From NCBI RefSeq assembly GCF_022376445.1, contig NW_025955268.1, forward strand, positions 1 through 47,358: a stretch of DNA of 47,358 nucleotides, in the 5' to 3' direction. The position numbers were made by a program, and so were the translations under genes. Origin of the DNA: Fomitopsis serialis (taxonomy: Eukaryota > Basidiomycota > Agaricomycetes > Polyporales > Fomitopsidaceae). The notes below the pieces were generated by a model. The model had not been told where the DNA came from and did no database searches. It was given only the letters and a program-made list of their open reading frames with translations. Positions 1 to 13,219 of the stretch are shown piece by piece; the stretch's first letter is position 1, and each line of letters begins with the position of its first letter.

Positions 1-1119
<1,119 letters not shown>

Positions 1120-2862
1120 ATGCCGCGAGCAACAAAACCGACTGGAAAGTCAAGACACGATCCTCTGCACGTACAGCTCGGCGAGGATGAGGTTTACGCA
1201 AAACACGGACGGTTGTCTCGGCCAGGGAAGCGGACAAAATCAAAGGGAGCAGTGGACGAGGATGAGGATGACGGAGGGGTAAGCTGCTTATGCTTGTTCC
1301 CAGGCGATGTTACGACCCGTCTCGACTCACACAGTTTTAGGTGATCTTGGACCCCAAGACCTCTAGGAAGATCTTTGAACTTGCGAAGGACCAACAGGAA
1401 GAGGTTGGCACTTGGGAGGACGACGAGGACGAGGAGGCAGAGGCAGAACGGCCAAGCTTCACTACTCCCCGGACTCAAGACGTCGATGAGGATGAGGAGG
1501 ACGACCTGGATCGATATGAGCAAGACGAATACGAAGAGGAAGTCGAGGAGATTGTGAGTGTATCCTGCTGCGCCCGGAGAGCACCGCTCACCATAAGTAG
1601 GAGGTAGATGAGGGTGACCTGAAAACACTTGACGCACTTCTGCCCGCGAACGCCGGCGAGCGCAGAACATTAGCTGACATCATCTTCGCAAAACTGGATG
1701 ATATGGAATCTGGGAAGACAACCGTCATCCGGAAAGTCGCACAAGGTCGAACCGATTCCTCTCGCGTACCTTGCCTCAGTACTGACTTGCATTCTCGTTA
1801 GACCCTGACCGGGCGCCAGATCCTGCCGCCGGGCTCAACCCGAAAGTTGTCGAATTATACTCAAAGTACTTACACCATTCGTCGTAAATCCGTCTCTCCG
1901 CTAACCGTTCTCAACAGAGTCGGCGTCGTACTATCGCGATATAAATCCGGGCCCCTCCCCAAGCCCTTCAAAATTATACCCTCCCTCCCCGCCTGGGCGC
2001 GCATGCTTGCGCTCACGAAGCCAGAGGAGTGGACGCCCCAGGCATGCCACGCCGCGACGCGGATCTTTGTCTCGCAGATGAAGCCGCCACAGGCCCGCGT
2101 CTTCCTCGAGGGAGTGCTCCTCGACGCGATACGGGAAGACATCCGCTTGACGCGCGAGGGCGCGCGGAAGAACAAAAATCACCGGAAGCTGAACGTGCAT
2201 TATTATGAAGCCATGAGGCGGGCGCTGTACAAGCCCGCGGCGTTCTTCAAGGGAATTGTGTTCCCTCTTCTGGGTGTAAGCAAACCTCAGCACCAGTACC
2301 ATTCCCGAGACGATGACTGAACGCATCGCTCACAGTCAGGGTGCACCCTCCAAGAAGCCGCGATCGTCGCCTCCGTGCTCGCCAAGGTCAAGGTGCCGCT
2401 CATGCACTCGGCCGCGGCGCTCATCCGGCTCGCAAACATGGACTACTCCGGGCCAAACTCGCTGTTCATACGCGTGCTGCTCGACAAGAAGCACGCGCTG
2501 CCGTTCAAGGTCGTCGACGCGCTTGTCTTCCACTTCATCCGCCTTTCGAACACGTACAAGGCGCGGCGCGCGGGCGATGTGGAGACGCTCCCCGTGCTGT
2601 GGCACCAGTCGCTGCTCGTGTTTTGTCAGCGGTGAGACTTCATTTAGCTCCAGTTCCGGGAGGGTACTGAAGTACTGAATGCTTGGTTGTGACGGGCAGA
2701 TACGCGTCGGATCTGACGCCTGACCAGAAGGATGCGTTGCTCGACGTCGCGCGGGCGACCTCTCACCCACAAATCAGCCCCGAGATCCGCAGAGAGCTGG
2801 TGAACTCGGTTGCGAGAGGAGATCTACGGCCGGATGCCGATGGAGACGTCTCTATGAGTTGA
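1120..2862 (+). CDS. ENP1: Bystin / Enp1, 40S ribosome biogenesis factor
   Basis: Bystin is a nucleolar/cytoplasmic factor of pre-40S assembly and 18S rRNA processing. Seven exons read cleanly: 1120-1278, 1341-1553, 1601-1745, 1802-1865, 1918-2275, 2336-2631, 2700-2862. Together they give 465 aa with every phase consistent, close to the usual bystin length. The N-terminal third is acidic (runs of D/E around residues 45-125). The conserved bystin domain begins around residue 185 with VGVVLSRYKSGPLPKPFKII and includes PSLPAWARML, ATRIFVSQMKPPQARVFLEG, the basic HRKLNVHYYEAMRRALYKP and GCTLQEAAIVASVLAKVKVP. The third intron uses a weak donor (GTCGAA); all others have ordinary GT-AG ends. No indel is seen, unlike several neighbours. 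Confidence 0.95.
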
Positions 2863-3991
2863 TGTGATGTATACAGTAGATCCGTGGTGAGCATGTGCTG
2901 TGCGTCACTGCGAGGATGGACTGTGCAGGGTTTACAGCGCCTAACATGTGAATCACTTGCTGTCCGACGACTTGAAGTACTTCGAGAGCTCGATTTAGAC
3001 TGAGCTGATCGCATCGCGGTGGTAAGCTTCACAAGCCCGCACGTTATGTTCACGAGTACGTGCGAACGCTTCGGAAACCCACACTTTCATCTTTGGCAGA
3101 CTGGTAGACTGATTGCATTTTGTAGCAACACTCTGTGACAAGCAGTTCTACCGGTCATATAGACCCATGTTCACTCAGGTCCACTCCTCTCCGAGTCAAG
3201 ATGTTCGACTGCGCGTTGTAGACTCAGGCCAACACCATTGATCCTCATCCAGGTAGACGGAGCGACATTACGTAGATTGGTTACCTGTATCTCTACGTCG
3301 CATTGCCAGTCGAGCCAGGCTCCATTGTTCCTCGACTCGATGCTATGACACCCGTCTGCAAGTGCCACCGTTAGATTTGTGAGTCTTGACGCTCCCGTCG
3401 TGTCGTCGTGTCTGTCTCATTACGCCCATGAAGTGAGCTTCACAGTGTGAGCATTAATATTGTTTACAGTGCTGATCAGCTGGCATCACAGTCAACCTGA
3501 GCTTCAATCGTTTGGACCACTCGTGTCAGAAACGAGATAAGGGGAGGAGGAACATCGTATGTGTCTTCCGACTCTTACACACAAGCGTCGAGCACGCGAG
3601 CATACGCGTTCAACGAGAAATGTGTGGTAAGAGGAGCAGTGAGATCGTCCTTCGCAAACAAAACGTTGACGAGAAGCTAAGCAGATATCGATGCCTTGAT
3701 ACAGGATGCTCCGAGCAAACATGTCGAACATACACAGCGAAGTGCTCAAACATGCTGTACGCGCGACCGAGCCCGGAGGCCCATGATGATCATCCTGTTG
3801 GCAGGATGAGGGTCATGGCGGATGGCGGCGTTGACGAAGTGTGGAGTGTAATTCGCAGTGCATGCATCATGCTTCGGTGAGTCATATCATACTTCATTTT
3901 CAGGAGCAAACACTGTGATCTACTATCGAGGTCCATGGTACAACGCAATCGCCATGGGCAAAAGTACGTGCATGTGGCATACACAATGCCT
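2863..3991. other. Intergenic region between convergent ENP1 and the MGQRHQ-type gene
   Basis: This 1.1-kb stretch follows the 3' ends of both flanking genes. Open frames of 60-120 codons occur on both strands (for example 3512-3880 +) but none shows a domain, a coding-like composition or plausible splice partners. I see no RNA gene or repeat. Confidence 0.4.
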
Positions 3992-6084
3992 TCATTTCTT
4001 CGAATTCCTCCATCTGTGCATGTGCCACTCAGTATACTTCGCGTCGCAAGCAGGTGCGCTCTGCATGAACCACTGAACCTGATCGCTAGGCATGAACGTA
4101 GCCGCCTTGACTGGCCACCCTATGTGTCGTTCCCTCTCTTGCGCCGCTTTGTACATCTCCTCCCGAGAGATACATCCCGTGCTTGTGAGAGGTCTTGTGT
4201 AAAATGCACGCATCGGCTTCGCTTGTGACGCTTGAACAATCCGTCTCTCGGACTCCTCCTTGGACAGGAAGAGCCGCGAAAGTTCAGCGACCAGGTCGTC
4301 AGCGACGGGCGGCCGGCCTTCGCTCTTGAGCGCAGCCAGAAATCCTTGCAGGTCGAAAACCTCGACGGGCGAGCGATCTTCGTCGGTTTGCTCTCCCTCC
4401 TTCGTGTCTCCGTGTTCCTCGTCATCACCAGTGGCTCTGTACCTCATGAAGGCGTACTGACACTCAGTGGGAGCCAGCATTTCCCCCCATTGGTACATGC
4501 ATACCCAGCTCTCAGGCTGGTACGAGCCCGGGGCCGGCGCGAAGGCATCCAAGCCGAACAGAGGCACAGCAGCGAGGGATCTCGCGAAGAATGGCTTCCC
4601 CCGTTCCCGCGTCGCGCTCAATACCACCTGAGGTGTCACGTCACCACGCCGCACGGGACAAGAAGAAATTCGCGGGATTGTGCGCGACGATCCTAGCGAA
4701 GTCGAGGAGAGACTGCACTATTCTTGTCGGAGTGAAGACAGGCAAGCAGCAGCCGTGCATATCGGGTGTCCACCTGTCAGTGTCGCGGTGCCGCGCGGTT
4801 GCGAAGGTGAATGCAACGGGCCAGCGAGGAGGCTCGGCCACTTCGAACAGGGAAGGGTGCAGGAGGGTGTCGAGATTGTAGAATAGCTTGGGTTCATTTC
4901 GTAGCAGATCGAAGAGCTCGGCCTCCTTGATTGACGTACAGCCGATGAGGACGAGTCGGCGCAGGGTTGGCAAGATCGTGAGTAGCTGCGATATGGTCTC
5001 CGATGTAATGCACTCATTGAATGAAAGGTTCAGGGCGCGCACCGCCGGCTCCTTGCGGGAGGACAGAATCTGGAGAAGCCCATCGGTGGACAGGTGGAAG
5101 CCAGATAGATGATCCACGGCTTCGCCTTGCAGTTTATCGAGCGACAGGGCTTCGAACAAGGAGACTGCGTTGTCCGGGAAAGGATTTTGGCGTCGAAGGT
5201 ACGAATGGACCTGGTGAGCCTTCTCCGACTGCGACAACAGTCTCTCGATGTCGCTCGTGTCGCCACTAGATATAGCCTGCTCCAGTGCGGGTACCAACGA
5301 TAGCTGGGCCAGGGAGGGAATAAGAGCATCTGACATCCCTTGAGGCTCTCGGGCGTCCGCAGGTACTTACGACCGTGACGAGGCCCTCTTCGCCTTCAAG
5401 TTCCTCCCTACCCTGCTGTAGCCACGCCTCGTCGATCATATCTAGTGTTACCAGTGGAATGCCGTCCAAGGCATGCAGAAGGCGTCTCGTTTTCTGATCG
5501 CTGGGAACATAACCGTAGTAGCGCATATAGCGTTCCGCGTCGACCATACACCCATCTGGCTGAATATGACAATAGGCAGGGGACTCGGGCTCTGTTACGT
5601 CTATGACGGTTTGACTACCATCATTATCTGTAGTGCATTGTGTTCAATCTCGTCATGTATGAACTATGCTGGACTGGGACGACTCACTGCGCTCGTCCCA
5701 AGGTGAGCAATCAGCTGTTAACACGTCCCAAGCGAATGCCATGCCGCTCGTGTAGGGGTTTCCCGCTGGGTCCATTTCACCATTGTCTACACACCACGCC
5801 ATGCCCAGCAACGATGCCGTGAAAGGACACGGGTATTTGGGAAGCTTGGGCTCCTGGGTCCACCGACCGTGCTTGCCTTGTAATTTCTGGATCTCGGCTC
5901 TTACGACCTCCGCGTTCTCCCTCTGCTTGAGCAGAGTGACGAAGCGGCTTATAGCGGCCGCTAGAAGGTCTTCGTAGCAGTCTTGGTGATGATATGCAGC
6001 GATACAACGGTACCTGGGTCGACCGTCCTTGGCGCCGTGAGGTATGACTCGGGCGATGAAGAAAGCCTGGTGTCTCTGTCCCAT
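3992..6084 (-). CDS. MGQRHQ-type basidiomycete protein with LRR-like segment, function unknown
   Basis: The N-terminus MGQRHQAFFIARVIPHG with YRCIAAYHHQDCYEDLL is the signature of a large Agaricomycete-restricted family of unknown function. After one clear intron (5687-5628) the frame continues with SQTVIDVTEPESPAYCH. It then enters a leucine-rich-repeat-like stretch (about 5200-4880: LNLSFNECITSETISQL, LPTLRRLVLIGCTSIKEAEL) and ends in a conserved tail with VVLSATRERGKPFFARSL. Two places do not join. At 5340-5375 a GTAAGT donor is followed only by acceptors 25-41 nt away, none of which fits a normal-length intron in frame. At about 4645-4655 the frame shifts by one base between FFLSRAA and DVTPQVVL. 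These may be sequence errors or real decay; I cannot separate the two here. The family assignment is confident, the function is not known. Confidence 0.8.
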
Positions 6085-7248
6085 GTTGGCTGGGCGAAAA
6101 GTCGGGTAGGAGCGGTCACGGTGTGACTATCAAAGGAAAAAAAAAAACATCAGCGATGCCGGGGCGAGGGTGAGGACGATGGAGACGGTGATCGACCAAC
6201 TAGTACCTGACTCCTTGTGGCCCTGACTTCCAGATCGGACCTGCGATAGCCTCGTATGGGTCTGCAAGGTCAGGCACGATATTCAAGTTTTAGACCGTTG
6301 ATGACAAGCCTTATTTGCCGCTATGTATCTAGCTACTGACATCCCGTCAGGAGCCACTATATGATCTCCGCGAGAACGAGCTCGATGTACTGAAAACACC
6401 AACGGTTATCTCGTCTCATATAGCGGACAAAATCAAATATAGGCAGTGATGAGAAAGGTGACGAGGACGGTGAGCCTGTAAAGCGCCCGGACCTTAATCT
6501 CGAGCAGCCGGGGTACAGTTCGCTAGCCACGACAGCATGCGCCATTCAACGGACGACGACCGACAAGTGAAACCCACGCGGCGACGAGGTCGGCAGCGTG
6601 TCTCGTACCCAGCGATCCACTGGCGTCACCTTGCACCATTCCAAGTATCTACGACCACCACTCCCCGTTCGCAGTCACCACGACCGTGACCCCGAGGCAA
6701 ACGCCACCGGGCCCACTGGCACGCCGTTAAAAGTCGGAACAGCACGGACGCTATGTATCCACTCAGATTGGCGTGATCTTGTTGTATGACACGCCCATTT
6801 CGCCGCGACGTGCGAATTTCGAAATATCTGACCGGGGCGAGACATATATGCATAAGGCCTCAGGTCGGTCTCGGGCGACCGAGGCCTCCGCCAAAACTGG
6901 GCGTGTGTTAAATTGGGCCTGCGATGGCCTTGTATGGCTCTGCAAGATCAACTTGAAGTACAATAGATTCATGCAGACCGGTGAACACTCACTTGCTGAC
7001 ATGGAGCTCGCTGGACGGCGACGGAGCCATGTGGAACGCGAGATACACGGCCTATATCGCCTCTAAGGTGTCCGTGCGGTACATCGAATGCACGGCGAGC
7101 GCCGTAGAACGGACAATGTTGCAAAGCAGAGGTTCTGACAACATACGCGTGGATCGCGCTGCATAAACATGGATACTTCTCCAAACCCTATATTTCACTA
7201 TTGGTGCTCAGCAGCTGCACTGGGAGCAGCGACGTACCGGGTCACTCC
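6085..7248. other. Intergenic region with a degenerate internal duplication
   Basis: This region lies between the start of the MGQRHQ-type gene and the end of the isochorismatase gene. It contains two related segments, about 6207-6370 and 6905-7055. Their core of about 34 nt (near 6239-6272 and 6920-6953) is nearly identical, and weaker similarity extends beyond it. On the minus strand the two cores translate to related peptides, DLADPYEAIAGPI and DLAEPYKAIAGPI; the second is followed directly by a stop. They may be relics of a duplicated small gene. A run of ten or more A lies near 6131-6141. Nothing else is recognisable. Confidence 0.4.
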
Positions 7249-8185
7249 TTATAACATGCTCTGTTTCATATTTAAACGCAGCAAAGATTGCAGGGAAGCC
7301 TTAGTACTGTCCTTCTCATCCTTGATAACCGATGAGAATGCCTTGAAGTTTGGACGGGACGCATCGGCTGAGCGCGAGAATAAGTGGATGTCATGTCTCT
7401 GCCATCTCGAGGCATACGGCGATGCTCAGCACAGCAAACTCACCTTGTAGCTGGAACGCAATGCTCTCGCTCGTGGTGATTTGAGCACCCGCTTGTCGCA
7501 TCCTTTCAAGCGCGATAGGGACCTCTTCCGCATTGCAGCTGGATACGCCATCTGCTATGACGTGCACGTCGTAGCCGGCTTCCAGAAGGTCGAGTGTTGT
7601 CTGCAGTACGCAAACGTGAGACTGCAAACGTGGTCAATCTCGACGTGACGGTAGAACGCTGACAGACACATGACCCTACTTCTATACCGAAAATCGCGAT
7701 GGACTTGGATTGACGATCGCTCAAAACATTGCGGACTTCTGGCGTGAGCATGGTGAAGAGAGACTTCGCGATGGTCCCCAAGTGTAGCTGCCCGAGTGCT
7801 GCGAATTCGAGCTCAGGAACAGTGGGCCCAAGCGCTGTGCTAGACAGTCAGGTGACGGGGATAACCATAGTGCAAGTGGATACATACACCGCGGGTTCTG
7901 TTCTGTGACGAGGACCGGAACATCGAGGACCTACAAATTAATCATCGTTTCATGAACAACTGAAGTTATTTAACTGAGACAGAACTGACTTTTGCCATCT
8001 TTAGCATTTTGTTGGCAGTAGCCACGACACTGTCGAAGCCATGAATAGCAGGTCCTAGAGTACAATCAGAACATTGACAATGCGGAATCGAGGAGATAGC
8101 AGCACATACTGAACTTAGCTTGCAAGTCGCATACGAAAAACACTGTACGACCAGGAATGACTTTGACCACTCGGGCGACGGACAT
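7249..8185 (-). CDS. Isochorismatase-family hydrolase (ISOC1/ISOC2-like)
   Basis: This is a cysteine hydrolase of the isochorismatase superfamily; the substrate of the ISOC-like branch is not established. Six exons (8185-8110, 8054-7990, 7930-7890, 7839-7680, 7621-7444, 7367-7249) join with perfect phases to 212 aa. The expected catalytic triad is present: Asp20 in [10 protein letters not shown], Lys86 in GTIAKSLF and Cys118 in [16 protein letters not shown]. The C-terminal half includes [14 protein letters not shown] and ESIAFQL. For the last intron I chose the acceptor at 7368, not the later one near 7335, because it gives [18 protein letters not shown], a tail typical of this group. It is most likely cytosolic or mitochondrial, with no signal peptide. 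No frame damage is seen. Confidence 0.9.
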
Positions 8186-8999
8186 TTGACCTGGCGTATG
8201 TAGGCTTAGTATTAGGAGCTGAGGTTTTAGGGAAGGGGAAAGTGGTGCGTGTCAATCGTCGACTTCATATATGATATATGAAGGGGAAGTGCTGTACACG
8301 AGGTCTTGAACGACTCGGACTCGGACGTCCGCGCGATGTAGCGATTCCGGTTCGCACAAGCCTTGTCGGGCATCCGTCTTGACACGCACCTTCCGAGAGA
8401 CCCGTCTCAAGCTGACGCCGTATATACCAGACTCGTGACCCACGCAAGGTCCACCAGCTCGAAGAGTCAGCAAAGTCCTGTAACGCCGCAACTCGCAACA
8501 GCTTGACCGCCTGCGCACCAAAACCACACAGCGAAAACATTCAGATAGCTAAGAGGAAAACTTGCATGGACATCATAACCAAGGCATAAAACTTCAAGAC
8601 AGTGCCAGCTTGCAAAACATCGAACATAGTGGTACAGGGCGGAAGGCCACGCATCAGATACAGAAAGGTCCATGTCGACCGGGGTTCGCGCCACCGAGGG
8701 AGCGTCAAGCTCCAATAAATGACAGGCGAGGGGAAAGACATTGAATGACGGGGGGAGGGGGGAGGGGGGGAACGATGGTTATATGACACAATGAGGACTT
8801 TCATAAAGGTAATGGGATGATCGGGGGAATGGGGGTGGGATGGAGATGCGAGACGTGACGATCAATAGAAAGCCAGGTGATGCGAGACCATGATCAGCAA
8901 GAATCAAACTAGTCCGTGGATGTCCGGGGCAGGAATCAGAACTGCATATCAAGAAAATTAGCATCCCGTAACCACCGAGAGTTCAACACAATACACACC
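8186..8999. other. Intergenic region upstream of the isochorismatase gene, with a G-rich tract
   Basis: No gene is supported. At 8750-8770 there is a nearly pure G tract (G6-A-G6-A-G7) that could form a G-quadruplex. It lies 230 nt past the stop of the coiled-coil gene and about 565 nt before the start of the isochorismatase gene. Open frames here lack any recognisable motif. Confidence 0.4.
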
Positions 9000-11900
9000 T
9001 CAAGGGCGTGTCATTGCACCTTGCGTCTTCCCACGAGCGACAGTGGAGACACTTTGCTGCCGCATGCGACCCTCATCTTCCATCCGGAGCCTCAACTTTT
9101 CCAATTGCTTCTCCCTCTGGACGTAGGCCTTGTCTCTTGGCGGCTTTGCGACCTCGGGCTGAACGGGCTGAGGTGCATTCACGAAGGCCGAGCTCACAGA
9201 AGCATCGCTCGGAGAACTCGAATGACTCGTGCTCTCCGGAATGAAACACAGTGCGGCGGCCGCAGCTGCAGTGGCGGATGCTCTTGAACGTGGTGACCAG
9301 GGGAGAGAGGGCATGGGTATGAAATTCGTCAAGGTCTGGAATGAAAGTCGTGAAGCAAGCGTGGGAGACATGGATATAATGGAGGAGGGGAAGTTGGGGA
9401 CTGAGAGGAAGGTGCGGAGGACGGCGCGGAATTAAAGGGATCCTCAGAGTCGGGGAGGGCATGACCTTTCATGACTGGAGATGCGGAAGGAGCCTTAGTC
9501 GTGACAGTGCGGGCTGATCCTGCGGCAGTGTCTACGCGACGCGAACTCCGTCAGAAACAATGACTGACATCAGGCTGGGGAGGCGCGTACTGGAAGGGCT
9601 CATAACGGGAATGCCGGAGGGCTTGACAGACGCCGGAGAGGGGCGGTGCGGCTGCGGAATGAAAGACGTAGTCTTGCTTGCGGAGAGAGGCGGGCTCTTG
9701 ATACGAGGCTGGGGAATAAACGTCGGCGACGCCCCGCCACATTTCGCTGGGGGAGTCTGGAACGGGCTCGGAATGTTGGTGTTGCGCGCAGGGAGCACAG
9801 GCGACTTCGGAGTACCAGTCGTCTTGGCCGACGCAAGGCGCGGGATTGATGAGGGCGAGGGGTATGCGTTCGCCGCCCGCGTCTGAGGGAACCTGAAAGA
9901 GCTGTCAGCTTCCTCGGCGACAGGCGTCTGCACGGCAGGCGAAGATTTCTGCGCAGGAGTCGATGGCGCAGGGGTGGGTTCCGGCTCTTGGACAACCTGG
10001 AACTCAGGCGGGATCTCGAAGGTGAACTTGATCCCACCCTCGTCAACTTCGCCGACAAACTCCTCATCAGCATCAGGCTGCACAGCCTCTTCCTCCTCCT
10101 CTTCCTCCTCTTCCTCCATGACAATGTCCAGCTCGCGCTTCGGCGACTCTGGGGTAACCTCAACACCTACATCAGCAGGGATGAAGAAAGGCGGGAAATC
10201 GTCGTCCGCCTGCGCCAGAGCCTGCGAGAAGAGCGTCTTGCCACTCTCGAGCGAGCGCAAGCGGGAATCCATGGGAGGAGAGTTGTCGACATCCTCCAGG
10301 CATCCGAAGAAACGGTCAATCTCGTCGACACGGGAAACCGTGTCGACGGCCCCAGACGTCGGGAAAGTCCAAGCGGTCGAGAGCGATACATGGCGGGAGT
10401 GCACTTGCTGCGTGGCACCCGGGGTTGGCAGGGGCGAGGGCGTCGCTGACGCAGAACGCGTCAACTCAGGGACCTCATCTAGCTGAGGCGCTGGCTCGTT
10501 GTCATCCGCCACGGAACCGAAGGAGGACGTGGTCAAGGAATGGGGGAACACATCATCATCGCCCTCTTCTTCGTCTTCGAACCTCGCGAGCTCGTCCTCC
10601 TCCGACATGTTAGACAGCGTCTCCTCATCCTCCTCCGCAACAGCCTTCAACCCAAAATCGAGCTTGTCCCTCGGGCTGTCCACAGACTCGACGTCGGTGA
10701 ATGAGCCCTCCGAATCGATCGACTGGAAACCGAGGCCGCGGCTCCTAGCAAACATCATCGTCCGCGACATAGCCGCAGGGACCTCAAACGCCCGGGGAGT
10801 GTTCATAAGGCCAGCATGCTCCAGCTCCCTCTCAATCTCCTCCCGCTTCTTCCTCTCCTCGTCCAGCTCGCCCTGCAGACGCACACACTCGTTCTGCGCG
10901 GTGGACATGCGCTCTAGCTCCGCCTTCAAGCGCTCGACCTCCTGCTCCACAGCGGTCTTCTCCGTCTTGACCTGCTCTAGCTCTTCGACCGCGCCCTTGG
11001 CTTCAGCAGTCTTGGCTTGGAGGGCCTCTTCAAGACCGGCCCTTTCCACCTCCAGGAGACCAACACGCTGGCGAGCGACCCACGCGTCCCGACGCTCAGC
11101 ATCGATGCGCTTCGCGTACAGGCTAATCTGCTTCTCGAGGTCACTCACGCGCATCCGCCAACCATCGACGTCCCTCTTGAGCTCGTCGCGCTCCGCTTTC
11201 AGGTCCGCGATCAGCGACAGCATCTCGTCGCTCGGCTCGCTGCTCACTGTAGACACGGCGGACGAGTCGGAGGCATAGGACACGGGCCGTGAATAGGACC
11301 GGCTGCTGCGAGAGGACAGTGCTCGCTCCAAATCCGAGATACGCTGCACAAGCGTTGTATGGGCCTGAAAGAGAAAATGCTGTTCACTCGTGGAGAGGGG
11401 CCGGGTCGACCGGCTCGCAAGAAAGGACTCCATGTCTTCCTTTGTGCGCGAGGATGCGCTCGTAGGCGTCATCTCGGGCGTCGGCAGGCCAATCATGGTT
11501 TGCGGGGCTGTGTCCGTCGAGCACACGTAGGAGACACTAGAACGTCGCGATAACTGCGAGTTCCGAAAGGACTGATGGTGCTCCATGTTGAGGTCCAGGT
11601 TGAGAGACGGCCGGCGTGCAGGGGCGCCCGACAACGGCGAAGGCGCCGACGGGAGGTTCAGCGACTGGCGCTTGGAAGCCAGGGTCAGTGAACGGAGGCC
11701 AGAACGTGCGCTGGGGCTCGGCGAGGGCGTCGGGGTGGGGGTGGGGAGATCACCAGTCACGACGCTACCAATCGCAAGGGAGAGAGGACGCAAATTGAGG
11801 CTTGCTGGCCGGTGCCTCACAGGTGCAGGCGACGGCGAGGTCACGGTAATCTCCACTGAGGATGCCGATATAGGTGCTTGCTCTTCCTCCTCCTCCTCTT

Positions 11901-13219
11901 CCTCTACCAGCGTGCCCAACTGTTCCTTGGCCGAGGCCGAGGCCATGAGCTTGCCAAATGACTCGCGCTTGTTGCCGGTGCCAGGCGGAAATGATGGCTT
12001 GCTGGCTTCATAGAACGTCAGCATGAAGTGAATGACTGATCAAAACAACACTTACGAAACTCGAACGCACGCATGCTGGGCTCCTTTGCATCGAACTCGG
12101 GGATCTCGACCTTCGAGAAGGACCCTACATCGGTCTTGCCTTCCAATGCCCACAGTGCCCGTCGACGAACAGAGTCTTTGTCGCCGAGGTTGATGTTGTC
12201 GTCTGAAACAGATTGCGGGATATTGGGTAGCGAGACACCCATCATGTCGGCAGATTCCCTACGAGTCGACACCGAAGAGCGGCGGCGATGATGGGAGCTG
12301 CGTTTGGAGGACACCGATGTGCGAGTGGGGGAAGGAGGCTCATCGGTTGTCGCCACAGATGGCGTAGGGAAAGAAAGGGGACAGAAACCGACCCATTACG
12401 AGAGTGAGAACGTGCGTGACGTGGTTTCGGACCGCTGTTCTGCGTGGGAGGGGGTGCTCCGCCTAGTCTGAACGAATTCATCTATACATTGAGGTCAGCT
12501 GATACATTCAATGGCCCACGCAACGCAAAGAACGTCCTGTCGAACCGAGAAGCATATTCGCCGATCATGACACATGTATAATAGTGTGAAATGGACCGCA
12601 ATGCAACGGGTAGGCGTGCCACACGGCAGCAGACAATGCTAGAAGGGCATTTCGAGCATTTCGAGACACGTTTCAGGCCTGAGCCCAATTGGTTATATGT
12701 GGTGACGGACACGGGTTGCTCGAACATTCGATCAACGTTCAGATATCCTGGACTCGAAGCAAGTTCGCAAGACCCGACGTCTTTCAGAGGAAGAGATGGC
12801 GACCTGTAGCGAGTGTGCGGCGTGCTGGCGCCTGCGCACTGCGCGCCCACGCGCCCCAAGTTCAACCCACATCAAGCTCGACCCGACCCGCCCGACCCGA
12901 CCCTAGCAAGGCTTCCTCCCCTGTTCTCCGAAAAGTCATGAAAGACTTTTCACTGTGGATGAACAGAGGAACAGCTTGGAAGAGGGGCTACGCACGAGCT
13001 TGCGTATCACTGCGCCACCGTAGTAATGGAACGAGAACATGAGAACATGGCTGATACCCAGTGAAAAGGGGCCAGGCAACCCCCTCGACTTCGAGACACC
13101 AGCAATCCTAGATGATGGAGTTCGAGACAACAAATGAAATGAACACACACCCTCATCTTATCGGCGAGGAAATGAGCCTCCTCTCTGGCTGTGTTGCTGG
13201 CGACTGCGGGGTGGTCCAT
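9000..13219 (-). CDS. Large coiled-coil, Ser/Pro-rich protein of unknown function
   Basis: I do not recognise a named family. My model has five exons: 13219-13151 (MDHPAVASNTAREEAHF...), 12481-12056 (MNSFRLGGAPPPTQ...), 12005-9591, 9531-9466, 9400-9000. Exons 1-2 are joined over an unusually long 669-nt intron and are the least certain part. The protein, about 1,125 aa, has a basic Ser-rich N-terminus, a long coiled coil around residues 400-570 (heptads such as LEQVKTEKTAVEQEVERLKA), acidic patches including a nine-Glu run near 10120, a Pro/Ser-rich tail and a basic end (DKAYVQREKQLEKLRLRMED). The frame jumps by one base near 12375-12385 in a C/T homopolymer; adding one base makes all exon phases agree exactly. 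The architecture suggests a cytoskeletal or cell-polarity scaffold, which is inference only. Confidence 0.8.

Noticed and set aside
10499..11278. Long Ser-rich frame on the plus strand (259 codons)
   Set aside because: It is antisense to the coiled-coil gene; its Ser runs mirror the Glu/Arg codons of that gene.
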